Below, in pieces: positions 1 to 8,232 of a stretch of DNA of 33,009 nt. The position numbers were made by a program, and so were the translations under genes. Each line of letters opens with the position of its first letter. Within the stretch, counting starts at the first letter, position 1. The notes under the pieces are model-generated. The model did no database searches. It saw nothing but the letters and a program-made list of their open reading frames with translations, and was not told the DNA's origin. This DNA is from a virus: positions 1-33,009 of the IMG/VR virus record IMGVR_UViG_3300005290_000042; one strand, given 5' to 3'.

Positions 1-1501
1 CGAGCGTAAAATTTGTTTCTCCGTACAGCCTATCCAGCCACAACTCAACAGCTACTACTTTCTTTAAATCAAACTGCCTTCCCCAATTGAACGCTGGAAA
101 CTCCACGTAGGAAGTAATACGCTTATCGCCTTGATCAAACCGCTCATTCTGAGATATCTCCCACAGCTCAATACTGCTATCGTTGGCGAGCGTCACCGAA
201 AAGGCACGCTGCAATCCTCCGAAGTCAGCCGTGAAGAATTGGAATATCGGAACTGATTGCGCCATTCCTTCCCAGATTGGTGGCAGCTTGGTTTCAAAAG
301 TATCAATCGGCGTGAAGTCCATCGAAACCCAAGCATCATGCACGATGCCTTGTGGCACACGTCGAGGTAGCTGCGTCTCAAGGAGTCGATTGTTAAATTC
401 AATCCCGCTACAGGCATGAAGCAACGCACGGTCATTGAACTTGAGGATACGTTGAAGGTTATTGGCAATCTGCCTGTTACCCGGTTGCTGGAAGTAACGA
501 ATAGCAGTTACAAGCGAACGTATCCCAGGTTCCAATGATTGGTAGTACAAGTCACCATTCACGGCAACTACACCACGGTCATTGACTGAACCATTAACCT
601 TTTGTACCACTGTCTGAACTGGATAGTTAGCCTTAGTTGTACCAATCCAATCCGTTCTATCGACAGGAACATTGAGTGCGAACACTTGTTTGCGCGTGAA
701 GATGTATAATCGCCCCTCTCCAAGAGTTGCGTCGAGGTTGGCTGAGTCCTTGAGTGCTCGAATCTTCCCCGCAGCTGTGGGAATAGTGAAGCCGTCACCT
801 CCAAGAACTAATGGGCTTTCGGTTACATTCAAAACAGCATCTTTAAATTTGTAACCTATGGTGCCTGAATTACCGCCAACAATGTCACCGGCAGAGTATT
901 GACGATTCTGCGCGTACCATAAACGCCCCTGGAAATAGCACATGCACGTAGCAGCGGGTATTTCATTCACGCCGGGAGTGCCTGGAGCAACCAAGATATT
1001 CGTAATGCCCTTGGACCTCCAAAGTGTAGCTCCGTCCCAGAACAAAGGAAGCGTAGCAGCAGGCACTTGTCCTATGCTCTGAAAATCTCCTGCCTGAATG
1101 ATTGCAAACTGCTCTGCCTGTTCAAAGAACGCTTGCTCAACATCAGGAGGATTGAACAAACCAAACTCAACGGACAAATCGCGTATGTATTGTGTGCCAT
1201 CAGGAGGCACAAGAAAGATGTGACCACCAATGGATAACAGCAGATATGGATCGCCGCCATCTGGCTCATAAATCATTCCGCCTTGATATAGCGCATTGCC
1301 TGCGTGAACAGTCCCAAGTCTGTTCCAGCCTGAGCGTGGACCTATAGCACCATCACGGAAAGTAACATTGTTCGCCCACGATACTTGGTTGCGTGCAAGT
1401 CCATTTGGAATCAGTGAGCCTTGTATCGTTGTAACTTTAACGCTATCGACACCGCCTGAGAAGTCCGCCGCGCCATCGATTTTCGTTACGTCACTTGCCA
1501 T
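1..1501 (-). CDS. Tail/neck hub-like structural protein (C-terminus cut by window edge)
   Basis: An uninterrupted minus-strand frame starts at the ATG at 1499-1501 and runs 500 codons off the left edge without a stop. Near the N-terminus it reads TTIQGSLIPNGLARNQ followed by VTFRDGAIGPRSGW, a motif I associate with podoviral tail-tube, stabilisation or propeller-type hub proteins whose N-termini describe 'input' strands. The rest is rich in short beta-strand/Gly/Asn turns (for example LLLSIGGHIFLVPPDG and CMCYFQGRLWYAQN), consistent with a beta-propeller. This is family-level pattern recognition, not a proven homology. It is head-to-head with terL across 45 bp and has no visible Shine-Dalgarno. 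It should be a virion component near the portal or tail. Confidence is high that it is a gene and moderate on function. Confidence 0.72.
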   Translation of the reverse strand, partial: MASDVTKIDGAADFSGGVDSVKVTTIQGSLIPNGLARNQVSWANNVTFRDGAIGPRSGWNRLGTVHAGNALYQGGMIYEPDGGDPYLLLSIGGHIFLVPPDGTQYIRDLSVEFGLFNPPDVEQAFFEQAEQFAIIQAGDFQSIGQVPAATLPLFWDGATLWRSKGITNILVAPGTPGVNEIPAATCMCYFQGRLWYAQNRQYSAGDIVGGNSGTIGYKFKDAVLNVTESPLVLGGDGFTIPTAAGKIRALKDSANLDATLGEGRLYIFTRKQVFALNVPVDRTDWIGTTKANYPVQTVVQKVNGSVNDRGVVAVNGDLYYQSLEPGIRSLVTAIRYFQQPGNRQIANNLQRILKFNDRALLHACSGIEFNNRLLETQLPRRVPQGIVHDAWVSMDFTPIDTFETKLPPIWEGMAQSVPIFQFFTADFGGLQRAFSVTLANDSSIELWEISQNERFDQGDKRITSYVEFPAFNWGRQFDLKKVVAVELWLDRLYGETNFTL

Positions 1502-1546
1502 TCTTGTAATTGAAGTTGTAGCTATAGTGCGTTATTTACAAGCTAA
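1502..1546. promoter_or_regulatory. Divergent intergenic region with 7-bp inverted repeat
   Basis: This 45-bp gap separates the divergent starts of terL (plus) and the hub-like gene (minus). CTTGTAA at 1503-1509 and its exact reverse complement TTACAAG at 1536-1542 lie next to the two start codons, so both genes carry TTACAAG directly upstream of their ATG. I see no Shine-Dalgarno sequence and no convincing -35/-10 pair. The symmetry could be an operator, a shared translation-start context, or chance. Confidence 0.3.
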
Positions 1547-3418
1547 ATGAGCATCCGAAAACCACGCATCGAACAGAAGGCAGCGAATCAGATTAACCTC
1601 TATAACTTATGGTTTTCGACAACTATCCATCCTTTATGGCGCGAGTTGCTAATGATTCAGCATGGAGGCAGGTGGACAAAGAAGGACGGCACCATAGCGG
1701 GAAACGGGAATCTGTTTCATTACAAAGAGGCAATTAGATTGGCATGGCCGCACATAGACCAGCATCGGTGGTTCGATGTGTTCGCAGAAAACTGGCTAAT
1801 CTACAAATATGTAGCAGTCCTTGGTCCAAAATCGTCCGGAAAAACTTGCGATGCGGCTGTGTTCCATTTGATTGATTACTACGCCTTTCCCAATTGCACC
1901 ACAACGGTAGTTTGCTCGGACACAAAGGAGAATCTTGAGGATCGTATCTGGGGAGAGATTAAGAAGCTCCACCGAATAGCTAAGGCTGATTACGCATGGC
2001 TACCGGGCCAGCTAATCGAAGGGCGCACGCGCATAGTCACAGACAATCGAGATGAACATACAGAGGGGCGTGATTTCAGGAATGGAATGGTCGGGGTAAG
2101 TTGTAAGAAAGGTAATGCGGTGGTTGGCATTTCGGCTTTCGTTGGTCGCAAGAACAAGCGGGTTAGGTTTTGCGCAGATGAGCTTAGCCTGCTTCCCATG
2201 AGCTTTATTGACGCCACAGCATCACAAGCCAATCCCGAGGTAAAAGTGACAGGAATGGGCAACCCCGCGACAACAACCGATGCTTTAGGGGCACTCGCGG
2301 AACCTGACGTTACCCTTGGGGGTTGGGATAGCGGCATTGATCAATCTCCCAAGACCAAGACATGGAAAACCCGTTGGCCTAATGGTATCGCCATCCAGCT
2401 TCCCGGCTCTGATTGTCCAAACATGGACGTGCCAGAAGATGCGCCCGTGCCATTCCCCTATTTGATGACGCGCAAGCAAATGGAGGAGGATGCCAAGATA
2501 TGGGGCAAGGAGGATTGGCATTACACCATGTTCAACGAAGGGCGTATGCCACGGGGTCAAGGCTCGCGGCGAGTTCTCACACGCCAACTATGTCTTAAGA
2601 ATCACGCGATGGATGAAGCGATATGGGCGAGCGTCAACCGTACGCGCATTGCCTCCCTGGACGCAGCTTACCGTGCGGTAGGTGGTGATAGGTGCGTATT
2701 TGCTATCTTTGAATTTGGACCGGAAGGAAATATTGCCGCACTGCCTGAATCAGAATTTACCGTTAGCCAGCAAGTGAATAGCGAATCACGCCAAGTGCTG
2801 TTCTCGCTCAAGGAAATTTCCATAATCCCAATTGAAGGCAACGATTTTGAATCACCCGAGGATCAGATTGTCATGTATGTAAAGAAAGCGTGTGAAACAA
2901 ATTCCATTGCTCCGCGCAACTTCTTCTTTGATTCAGGAATGAGAACATCGCTCGTAACAGCTTTCTCTCGCCTATGGTCTGTGGACGTAAACCCGATTGA
3001 TTGCGGTGGGCGACCATCAGAACGTAAGGTTTCTGAAAACATCGACGTGCTCGCGTGTGACTATTACTCCAAGAAAATTACAGAGCTTTGGTACTCATGG
3101 AGGCTCATTGTTGAGGCAGGTCAATTTCGCGGGATGACCGAGGACGTGATGAAGGAGGGCTGTCAGCGCGAATGGATGACCGTTGGCGGAAACAAGATCG
3201 AAGTCGAGACGAAGGCAGACATGAAGCTTAAAACTGGTCGCTCGCCTGACTTAGCTGACTGCGTTGTAATTGGAATTGAGGGCGCACGGCAGCGAGGTTT
3301 CCACATTAAACGCATGGTCAACGAAGAATATGTTGAAACTGATACGCGCTGGAAAGATGAATTACGCCGTAAAGCCTTAGCTATCACCAAGAAATACCAA
3401 CTTAATTATGCTGCTTGA
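1547..3418 (+). CDS. terL: Terminase large subunit (TerL)
   Basis: The DNA-packaging motor ATPase and nuclease, 623 residues, acting at the portal vertex. Walker A is GPKSSGKT at residues 93-100. Walker B with catalytic acid is VRFCADE at about 206-212, followed by a GMGNP motif (236-240) in the position of the ATPase coupling motif. The C-terminal RNase H-like nuclease shows acidic residues in SLDAAY (D372), FFFDSG (D462) and SPDLADC (D568, D571), as expected of the TerL family. Length and domain order are complete. It is one of only two confident plus-strand genes, divergent from the hub gene, and its TGA overlaps the -35 box of the next gene's promoter. No separate small terminase subunit was recognised in the window. 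Confidence 0.95.
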   Translation: MSIRKPRIEQKAANQINLYNLWFSTTIHPLWRELLMIQHGGRWTKKDGTIAGNGNLFHYKEAIRLAWPHIDQHRWFDVFAENWLIYKYVAVLGPKSSGKTCDAAVFHLIDYYAFPNCTTTVVCSDTKENLEDRIWGEIKKLHRIAKADYAWLPGQLIEGRTRIVTDNRDEHTEGRDFRNGMVGVSCKKGNAVVGISAFVGRKNKRVRFCADELSLLPMSFIDATASQANPEVKVTGMGNPATTTDALGALAEPDVTLGGWDSGIDQSPKTKTWKTRWPNGIAIQLPGSDCPNMDVPEDAPVPFPYLMTRKQMEEDAKIWGKEDWHYTMFNEGRMPRGQGSRRVLTRQLCLKNHAMDEAIWASVNRTRIASLDAAYRAVGGDRCVFAIFEFGPEGNIAALPESEFTVSQQVNSESRQVLFSLKEISIIPIEGNDFESPEDQIVMYVKKACETNSIAPRNFFFDSGMRTSLVTAFSRLWSVDVNPIDCGGRPSERKVSENIDVLACDYYSKKITELWYSWRLIVEAGQFRGMTEDVMKEGCQREWMTVGGNKIEVETKADMKLKTGRSPDLADCVVIGIEGARQRGFHIKRMVNEEYVETDTRWKDELRRKALAITKKYQLNYAA

Positions 3419-3450
3419 CAACTTGTCAATGTGTGGCACAATAACACATT
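3415..3450 (+). promoter_or_regulatory. Promoter with two nested palindromes
   Basis: A perfect -35 box TTGACA at 3415-3420 overlaps the terL stop. Sixteen bases later is CACAAT (3437-3442, four of six matches to TATAAT). The predicted start of transcription falls at or just before the ATG at 3451, so the mRNA would be nearly leaderless. TTGACAA-c-TTGTCAA (3415-3429) is a perfect 15-bp palindrome over the -35 box. AATGTGT (3428-3434) and ACACATT (3444-3450) form a second perfect inverted repeat around the -10 box. The arrangement fits a repressible promoter. No regulator gene was identified. Confidence 0.6.
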
Positions 3451-3747
3451 ATGAAACTTAAAACATTTGTTCCGTCTCTTATCGTTGCTGGCGTCCTCGC
3501 ACTCACCGTTCCATTTATTGGAAAAGCAAAGGCCGATCCAGCCCATCATCAGTCATCACATGCTACAGTATTATTCAGTGCGAGTGCGGCAGTTGATGGA
3601 ACGATTAGGATCTACTATCTCAGCGCCTCTGGCCCCGGCATCCCTGAATTGTCACTCGATGCAGCAGAGGCAATAACCCAACTTAGAAATGCCGGGTTTG
3701 AAATGATCCCATCACAGACTGGGTGGTTCTACACGTTTACTCGTTAG
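3451..3747 (+). CDS. Small secreted protein, possible moron
   Basis: A 98-residue protein with a classical Sec signal: basic MKLK, a hydrophobic stretch (residues 5-24) and a likely cleavage after AKA, near residue 28. The mature part is about 70 residues and starts His-rich (DPAHHQSSH). It then has a strand-rich segment with DGTIRIYYLSASG and ends with a helix (LDAAEAITQLRNAGFEMI) and GWFYTFTR. No known family was recognised. It has its own promoter and nested palindromes, and its stop overlaps the convergent stop of the propeller gene (3744-3747), so it is an independent transcription unit in a genome otherwise read from the other strand. This is the usual position of a moron or lysogenic-conversion gene, an inference from context only. 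Confidence 0.75.
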   Translation: MKLKTFVPSLIVAGVLALTVPFIGKAKADPAHHQSSHATVLFSASAAVDGTIRIYYLSASGPGIPELSLDAAEAITQLRNAGFEMIPSQTGWFYTFTR

Positions 3748-5354
3748 AGGACAATCGCCAATATTCCTCCATTTACGGTTCTTGATGGTGTTGGAGTTGG
3801 CAGTGATACTGTCGTAGAAAATGCTATTGCGGCAGCGTAAAGCAACGGAACATACACCACGCCAGAAGAAGCAACAGCAACCGAAGTTGACCGATCTGCT
3901 CCACTTCCAGGGGATATATCCGCCGTACCAAATGAAAACGCATTACTTGCAACGCCTGCGGAAGTTAGTGCGGCCACGTATCCATCATATACTCCATTGG
4001 AGGTTAACCTGATCGACCCTATGTCCATAGTGTTCCAAAACCTTCCAGCGAATACAATATTTCCATTGGGAGCTATCGCAAGCCCCAAGATATCATCTGC
4101 ATTGCTGGAACCGCAAACGAATGCCCCAAATGACCATGTTGGGACAAGGGTAGTTTTGTTTAATGTTGTGATAAAAACATCCTCTGTCGTGGTTCCCTTA
4201 TTACTAAATGGAATTCCACCAATAGTTATTGTGACGCTTTTAAATGTTCCACCCACAACCAAATTTCCATTGGAATCGACCCGGCATCGGATTCCCGCTG
4301 ATGATCCAGTCCCAGTGGTTTGAAAAGCTACTGATGCAAGGGATGCCCCAGATGTACTAAATTTAGCCACGAATGGGATCAATAGGCTGGAATTGGATGT
4401 AAGCGGAGTTCCCGTGCCTTGGCTAAAATCCACGGTTCCATTGAATGTTCCAGTTATAAAACTATCTCCAGTTACTGGATCGACGGCAATTCCATAACCA
4501 ATTTCGCCTGTTACATTGCTACCAAACTTTTTAGCCCAAGATACTGATCCATCGGTAAGAAACTTTGCCATGAAAATATCCTGAGATCCGACAATGGTAA
4601 GTGCCACGCTTCCTGTTGCCCCGGGAAAATCTGAGTGTTCAACAGTCATATTTCCTACGAATGAACCAGTAATCCAAATGTTTCCGTTGTTATCCGTAGC
4701 TATCCCAAACCCAGCCTGATCTCCAGGGAAATATGTAACCCCACCACCGAACAAGGTAGACCAAATATAAGTTCCGGCAGATGAGAGCTTGAGCACAAAA
4801 ATACTACCGAATTGATTGGCGTTTTTTGTATGTCCATCAAAATCGACTGTGCCACAACACCAGCCTGTAACTAAAATGTTACCGTCTTTATCAACAACAA
4901 TGTCCTGGCATTGACTTTGACTGATAGATCCCAAGAACAATTTTCTCCAACTCAATACTCCAGCGGCGCTATATTTAGCTACAAATAGTCCCCATATCCC
5001 AGATCCATAGGGATCTGCGTGTCCGCAAACGTAAACATTTCCAGAAGAATCCACAGCCGAACCATAAACAGCTAATCCAGCGTAGTCATTAGATGCTCCG
5101 GGAACATTTGGAAAATACAACTGTGTCGCCCATTGCGGACCTTTAGGAATTCCCCTTGATACAGGTATAGGATCGCCACTATCAATAATCTGTCCAGTCA
5201 TGGTAATCCCATAGAGCTTGTACCAATTTGTGCCCGCGAGCGGAGACGGATCGACCCAACTCGTTTGATCCCCTGAAATACCATCTTGATACAAAGAAAG
5301 GTTCGAAGAATCAGAGCCACGGTGAATGTAGAATTTGCTTATTACATCAGGCAT
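3744..5354 (-). CDS. Seven-bladed SBBP-type beta-propeller protein
   Basis: A 536-residue protein. After about 90 residues it contains seven blade-like repeats with the pattern 'ox-A-V-D-x-x-G-N-(V/I)-(Y/L)-(V/I)-(T/C)-G', then a variable loop, then '(F/V)-(V/A)-K-(Y/F)-x-x-x-G'. Examples are SAVDSSGNVYVCG, IVVDKDGNILVTG, IATDNNGNIWITG, IAVDPVTGDSFITG, RVDSNGNLVVGG and LAIAPNGNIVFAG, with a weaker last blade SVAVASSGVVYVP. This matches SBBP (seven-bladed beta-propeller) repeat proteins. The N-terminus (WVDPSPLAGTNWYKLYGI) resembles a small domain shared by fibre-like proteins. No signal peptide is evident. It lies among tail-side genes, so a receptor- or glycan-binding virion appendage is likely. 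The start follows the upstream stop by 4 nt. Confidence 0.75.
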   Translation of the reverse strand: MPDVISKFYIHRGSDSSNLSLYQDGISGDQTSWVDPSPLAGTNWYKLYGITMTGQIIDSGDPIPVSRGIPKGPQWATQLYFPNVPGASNDYAGLAVYGSAVDSSGNVYVCGHADPYGSGIWGLFVAKYSAAGVLSWRKLFLGSISQSQCQDIVVDKDGNILVTGWCCGTVDFDGHTKNANQFGSIFVLKLSSAGTYIWSTLFGGGVTYFPGDQAGFGIATDNNGNIWITGSFVGNMTVEHSDFPGATGSVALTIVGSQDIFMAKFLTDGSVSWAKKFGSNVTGEIGYGIAVDPVTGDSFITGTFNGTVDFSQGTGTPLTSNSSLLIPFVAKFSTSGASLASVAFQTTGTGSSAGIRCRVDSNGNLVVGGTFKSVTITIGGIPFSNKGTTTEDVFITTLNKTTLVPTWSFGAFVCGSSNADDILGLAIAPNGNIVFAGRFWNTMDIGSIRLTSNGVYDGYVAALTSAGVASNAFSFGTADISPGSGADRSTSVAVASSGVVYVPLLYAAAIAFSTTVSLPTPTPSRTVNGGILAIVL

Positions 5355-5358
5355 AGTT

Positions 5359-5802
5359 TTAGAATGTTGGGGGAATCCATGCTAAGTGAATACCGTCAGG
5401 CTTATCTTCTCCTGTCAGCACCATTGGAACTTTGTCGTGAATACGAAAGAAAGCATCAGGCGCCATTGCAACTACGGTTTGTGTTCGCGCCATTGTAAGG
5501 TTTCCAATCGGTCCCCATGCGCCAGTTAAGTCGCCTTGCTCGATCATAAACGGACCTACGCCATCAGCCCATGTCAGTGTCACATTGTTTCCATCGACAC
5601 TTATTCCAGTAATCCGCAATCCAACAGGTATGGCCTTTGGCAAGAATGCTGGTGAGAAAGATTGCACGCTCACCTTCTTCAAAGATTCAACGTGCTCAGC
5701 GTCCTTTGGGGAACGCAGCACATTCATTCCCGGTGGAGTAGGAGGCAGCAATGCACCAAACCCAATGCTGCTGCCTATGAATTTGCGCCGGTTTATGTCC
5801 AT
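5359..5802 (-). CDS. Tat-signal protein with FN3-like domain
   Basis: Starting at the ATG at 5800-5802, the protein (147 residues) begins MDINRRKFIGSSIGFGALL, a twin-arginine export signal: RRKFIG followed by a mild hydrophobic stretch. The mature part contains a strand-rich domain, ITGISVDGNNVTLTW, then GVGPFMIEQ, then W..IGNL, ending in ...FFRIHDK. I know this pattern from small secreted FN3-like domains in Verrucomicrobiota proteins, where it recalls 'LTW.G..GPF.VQ...L...W..VG'. The frame is open upstream, with an alternative ATG at 5838 and a TTG at 5886. I prefer 5802 because it puts the Tat motif at the N-terminus. It overlaps the upstream gene by 10 nt. Function unknown. Confidence 0.7.
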   Translation of the reverse strand: MDINRRKFIGSSIGFGALLPPTPPGMNVLRSPKDAEHVESLKKVSVQSFSPAFLPKAIPVGLRITGISVDGNNVTLTWADGVGPFMIEQGDLTGAWGPIGNLTMARTQTVVAMAPDAFFRIHDKVPMVLTGEDKPDGIHLAWIPPTF

Positions 5803-6608
5803 GAAAGGCAAATCTGATTTGTATTCGGTGGAGGACATGATGCGCCAACTAAAACGTAATGCTTTATTGCCGAAGCAATGTCCCAATCAACTTCCGCGTA
5901 AGTTCCTCCAGGACCACCACCAACGAACATTACCAAGCGATAGTTGTAGATTCGATTAGGAGTAGAATTGTCATGGTAAGTGCTCGGCAAGGTTGGATCA
6001 TCCCATCCCGTTGCAGCCTGTATCCATGTTTGCATGGTCTGCCAATCACCGTCCGAAGGAGCACCAGTATTTGCAGGATTAATCAGAAGCTCAAACCAAT
6101 GAGTTCCGCCTAGCGGGTGATTTGTTAAAGTCGGTGAACGCTGGAGGTAAATTTTACTTGGAGTAGGACCGGGTTCCATCAGTTGAGTAGTTGGGTAGGT
6201 CCAGCGTATATCTGATCCAGAACCCCCTGTTGCATTACTTCCTGTCGCATCGACGAATAGGCCGTAGAAATTTCCCGCAATGTCAGGAGGATCGCCATTA
6301 ATTATCTGAAATCCTCCGCCGCCTTCACCACCATAAGGCAACTCCCAACCTGTATTGCTAATCAGTCCGTCAGTCTTTTGCCACACGATCTCATTTACGA
6401 AATCGAAGCAAAGCGCATTTTCCTCATTGGCAACGTACACATTGCCCTCTGGACTACCAGCGTAGACGTACGCTTGCCTGAATTGATCTACTCCAATCCC
6501 ACCATTGGATGAGGTTAAGGCCGAAGCCAGCAGTTGCATCTGTAGCCCCGGCCATTGAGTGCTTCCGCTAAAAGCACCCGCTGCTGTCATCGCTTCGAGT
6601 ATCGTCAT
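5793..6608 (-). CDS. Hypothetical tail-region protein
   Basis: About 271 residues from the ATG at 6606-6608; the frame extends to a TTG at 6644, but the ATG sits 2 nt after the upstream stop. It has a helical start (MTILEAMTAAGAF), then a Gly/Trp/Asn-rich beta section, with GEGGGGFQIINGDPPD near residue 110 and SPTLTNHPLGGTHWFELL near 180. The WFELL...DWQTMQTWIQAATGW and RIYNYRLVMFVGGG segments suggest a compact beta/alpha fold. No signal peptide. It lies between a small membrane-protein gene and the Tat-signal gene. A virion or tail appendage role is possible from context only; I do not recognise the family. Confidence 0.65.
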   Translation of the reverse strand: MTILEAMTAAGAFSGSTQWPGLQMQLLASALTSSNGGIGVDQFRQAYVYAGSPEGNVYVANEENALCFDFVNEIVWQKTDGLISNTGWELPYGGEGGGGFQIINGDPPDIAGNFYGLFVDATGSNATGGSGSDIRWTYPTTQLMEPGPTPSKIYLQRSPTLTNHPLGGTHWFELLINPANTGAPSDGDWQTMQTWIQAATGWDDPTLPSTYHDNSTPNRIYNYRLVMFVGGGPGGTYAEVDWDIASAIKHYVLVGASCPPPNTNQICLSWT

Positions 6609-6610
6609 AG

Positions 6611-6775
6611 TTACTTGTGAATAGCCGCGCCGAATACCGCCCAACCCAGAAGTGCCAGCAATACCCAGAGCACCAAATTATTGATAGCCCATACGCCTAT
6701 TGTGGCGCGATTGGTGTAGCCTCCGAATAACAAACCGATAATCATTATCACCCAGAACAAAAGTCCTATCGCCAT
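6611..6775 (-). CDS. 54-residue two-TM membrane protein
   Basis: A short gene in the 160-bp gap before the papain-like gene's end. ATG at 6773-6775, TAA at 6611-6613. The protein has two hydrophobic segments, LLFWVIMIIGLLFGG (residues 5-19) and a second at about 33-52 (NLVLWVLLALLGWAVFGAAI), joined by a short loop with TNRAT. The tail is only HK. AAAAAGG lies 7-12 nt upstream and could be a ribosome site. It ends 2 nt before the next start. Size, topology and position beside lysis-type genes suggest a holin or antiholin, but there is no family motif. Confidence 0.6.
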   Translation of the reverse strand: MAIGLLFWVIMIIGLLFGGYTNRATIGVWAINNLVLWVLLALLGWAVFGAAIHK

Positions 6776-6806
6776 ACAATGCCTTTTTGTTAATTGTTCA
6801 TTGACA

Positions 6807-7550
6807 CTACGATTGAATCGCCGCTAAGTCACTCAATAAATCATCCTTTGCAAATCCCTCTGGAGTTTTGCCTGATTGCAAGTATTCCTCGGTGAAGTAC
6901 GCCCACGCCTCATCGCAATAGGTTTCGTAAAACGTACGCGTCATCTGCTGCTCTCTCCCCCAAGTAACGCAGTAAAGGTTTTCCCTGAATCCTATGAGTG
7001 GAACATAGTGGCCCCCAGATATGGTTGCGCCGGGAACAACACTCCAAGTATCAAAATTCGAGAACTGATCCATCGCACTATTCGGAAATTGAAATCCGAT
7101 TCCCACTGTCCCAAATATGTACAACGCCGTAAGTAGATTCTTCCAGCTTCCTGGTTCTATTGACACAAACACGCCAATCTTATGCCGATTCCCCATAAAA
7201 TCCTCAACGCCAACGTCACGCCGATACTTCATTGCATCGCGCACGAGCGTTCCTTGATCTGATGAGAGATTTAACGGAGTGTATCCAGTAACGGCTGAGT
7301 AATCTGAAAGCACGCTTGTTTCAGTGAATACTCGCCCGATGCCCCCCATAGATGAAAGCAGCATCGTTTCGTGTGCTGCACCGCTGAATACACAGCAACC
7401 CACCTTGTCATTTGCGAGCATTCTCCAGTCTGAAATCACGCCCTCATGCCCAAATGCCTCGGGAATATCTGGAAGCTTATGCGTATCAACGTATCGAGAC
7501 ATGAGTAAGTCCCGATGATCGTAAGTTGGAGAACGCTTTCCGAGCTTCAT
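6807..7550 (-). CDS. Papain-like cysteine-peptidase-fold protein
   Basis: A 247-residue protein of a phage/bacterial papain-fold family I recognise by MLANDKVGCCVFSGAAH (residues 44-60), GGHYVPLIGF (179-188) and VTWG (195-198). In relatives the first motif is usually 'NDxVGDC', so C53 is the expected nucleophile and C52 replaces the Asp. H181 is the expected catalytic His. VTWG stands where papain has NSWG, so the usual Asn is not there; as I recall this is common in the family. The N-terminus KLGKRSPTYDHRDL is also typical. The substrate is unknown: cell-wall lysis or virion processing are both possible. There is no signal peptide. The ATG overlaps the upstream lipoprotein stop (ATGA). Confidence 0.75.
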   Translation of the reverse strand: MKLGKRSPTYDHRDLLMSRYVDTHKLPDIPEAFGHEGVISDWRMLANDKVGCCVFSGAAHETMLLSSMGGIGRVFTETSVLSDYSAVTGYTPLNLSSDQGTLVRDAMKYRRDVGVEDFMGNRHKIGVFVSIEPGSWKNLLTALYIFGTVGIGFQFPNSAMDQFSNFDTWSVVPGATISGGHYVPLIGFRENLYCVTWGREQQMTRTFYETYCDEAWAYFTEEYLQSGKTPEGFAKDDLLSDLAAIQS

Positions 7551-8122
7551 TTAGGCGGCATTGGTGGTGAATTTGTGTCCGAGTATGAAATGGCCCCCAC
7601 CACCTTGTACGTATTGAAAGCATCATCCGCATTAAGCTCAAGGACGGCAATTGGCCTGCGGTCTGTTTCATTGAATTGAAGGGCGAACACAGGCGCAAAG
7701 GAGTCAAGGGCACCAACTGACGCAGCTTTTGGACGTTCTGATGCCGCTAATGCCTGTTTCTGAGCGAATACGGTGGCATGTGCAGGAGGGTTCTTGGGCG
7801 AGAATAGCTGGTGCATCAACGGAGGCGGATCGCCACGAAAACCAGCATCCACCTGTTCAACGATTGTCGTATCGAATCCACTCTGCCCTATTTTGAGACG
7901 GTCTGAGAATGCTGGGGCAATAAGTCCATTGGTGGAGCATGGAATGAGCGTCATGGTATCACTGCAAAACCCAAGCCTTAAACCCCATCCGTTGTAACTA
8001 GCCTGAATGCCTAAAACCCTACTGTGATGAGTGGCTATGCAAGGAAATGGAGGCTTCTTCAATTCTCGAACCAGGGATGTGCAACCACAGAGCGGGATTA
8101 GAAGAATCGGCCAAAGCTTCAT
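7547..8122 (-). CDS. Putative lipoprotein, 191 aa
   Basis: The N-terminus MKLWPILLIPLCGCTS looks like a short lipoprotein signal. Cys14 would be the lipidated residue after LCG; the Cys at -2 is unusual for a lipobox. The mature protein has a strand-rich first half (GIQASYNGWGLRLGF, then LIPCSTNGLIAPAF) and a Pro/Ala-rich second half with PPPLMHQLFSPKNPPAHA. It ends PPMPPK. No family recognised. It overlaps its neighbours by ATGA on both sides, so translation is probably coupled to the 37-residue membrane protein before it and the papain-like protein after it. An outer-membrane spanin-like role is possible but unproven. Confidence 0.65.
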   Translation of the reverse strand: MKLWPILLIPLCGCTSLVRELKKPPFPCIATHHSRVLGIQASYNGWGLRLGFCSDTMTLIPCSTNGLIAPAFSDRLKIGQSGFDTTIVEQVDAGFRGDPPPLMHQLFSPKNPPAHATVFAQKQALAASERPKAASVGALDSFAPVFALQFNETDRRPIAVLELNADDAFNTYKVVGAISYSDTNSPPMPPK

Positions 8123-8232
8123 TCGTCCTTGTGGTTATCCCGCCACGTTCTCACCCATATCGCAACAGCCATAGAAAACATAGCTACGGCACCTATCGCG
8201 CCCACCACAAGGACCGTGTCGTGAAAGAGCAT
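8119..8232 (-). CDS. 37-residue single-TM protein
   Basis: A short frame with ATG at 8230-8232 directly abutting the upstream lipoprotein's TAA, and a TGA overlapping the next ATG (ATGA). It encodes one hydrophobic segment (residues 7-26, VLVVGAIGAVAMFSMAVAIW) and a charged tail, RTWRDNHKDE. The perfect coupling on both sides is the main evidence that it is real. A small membrane partner followed by a lipoprotein gene recalls spanin pairs, although the soluble tail is much shorter than a typical inner-membrane spanin. Confidence 0.5.
   Translation of the reverse strand: MLFHDTVLVVGAIGAVAMFSMAVAIWVRTWRDNHKDE

Noticed and set aside
193-1269. Several short minus-strand frames at the left edge
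   Set aside because: They are shadows of the large open frame 1-1501, which runs off the window.
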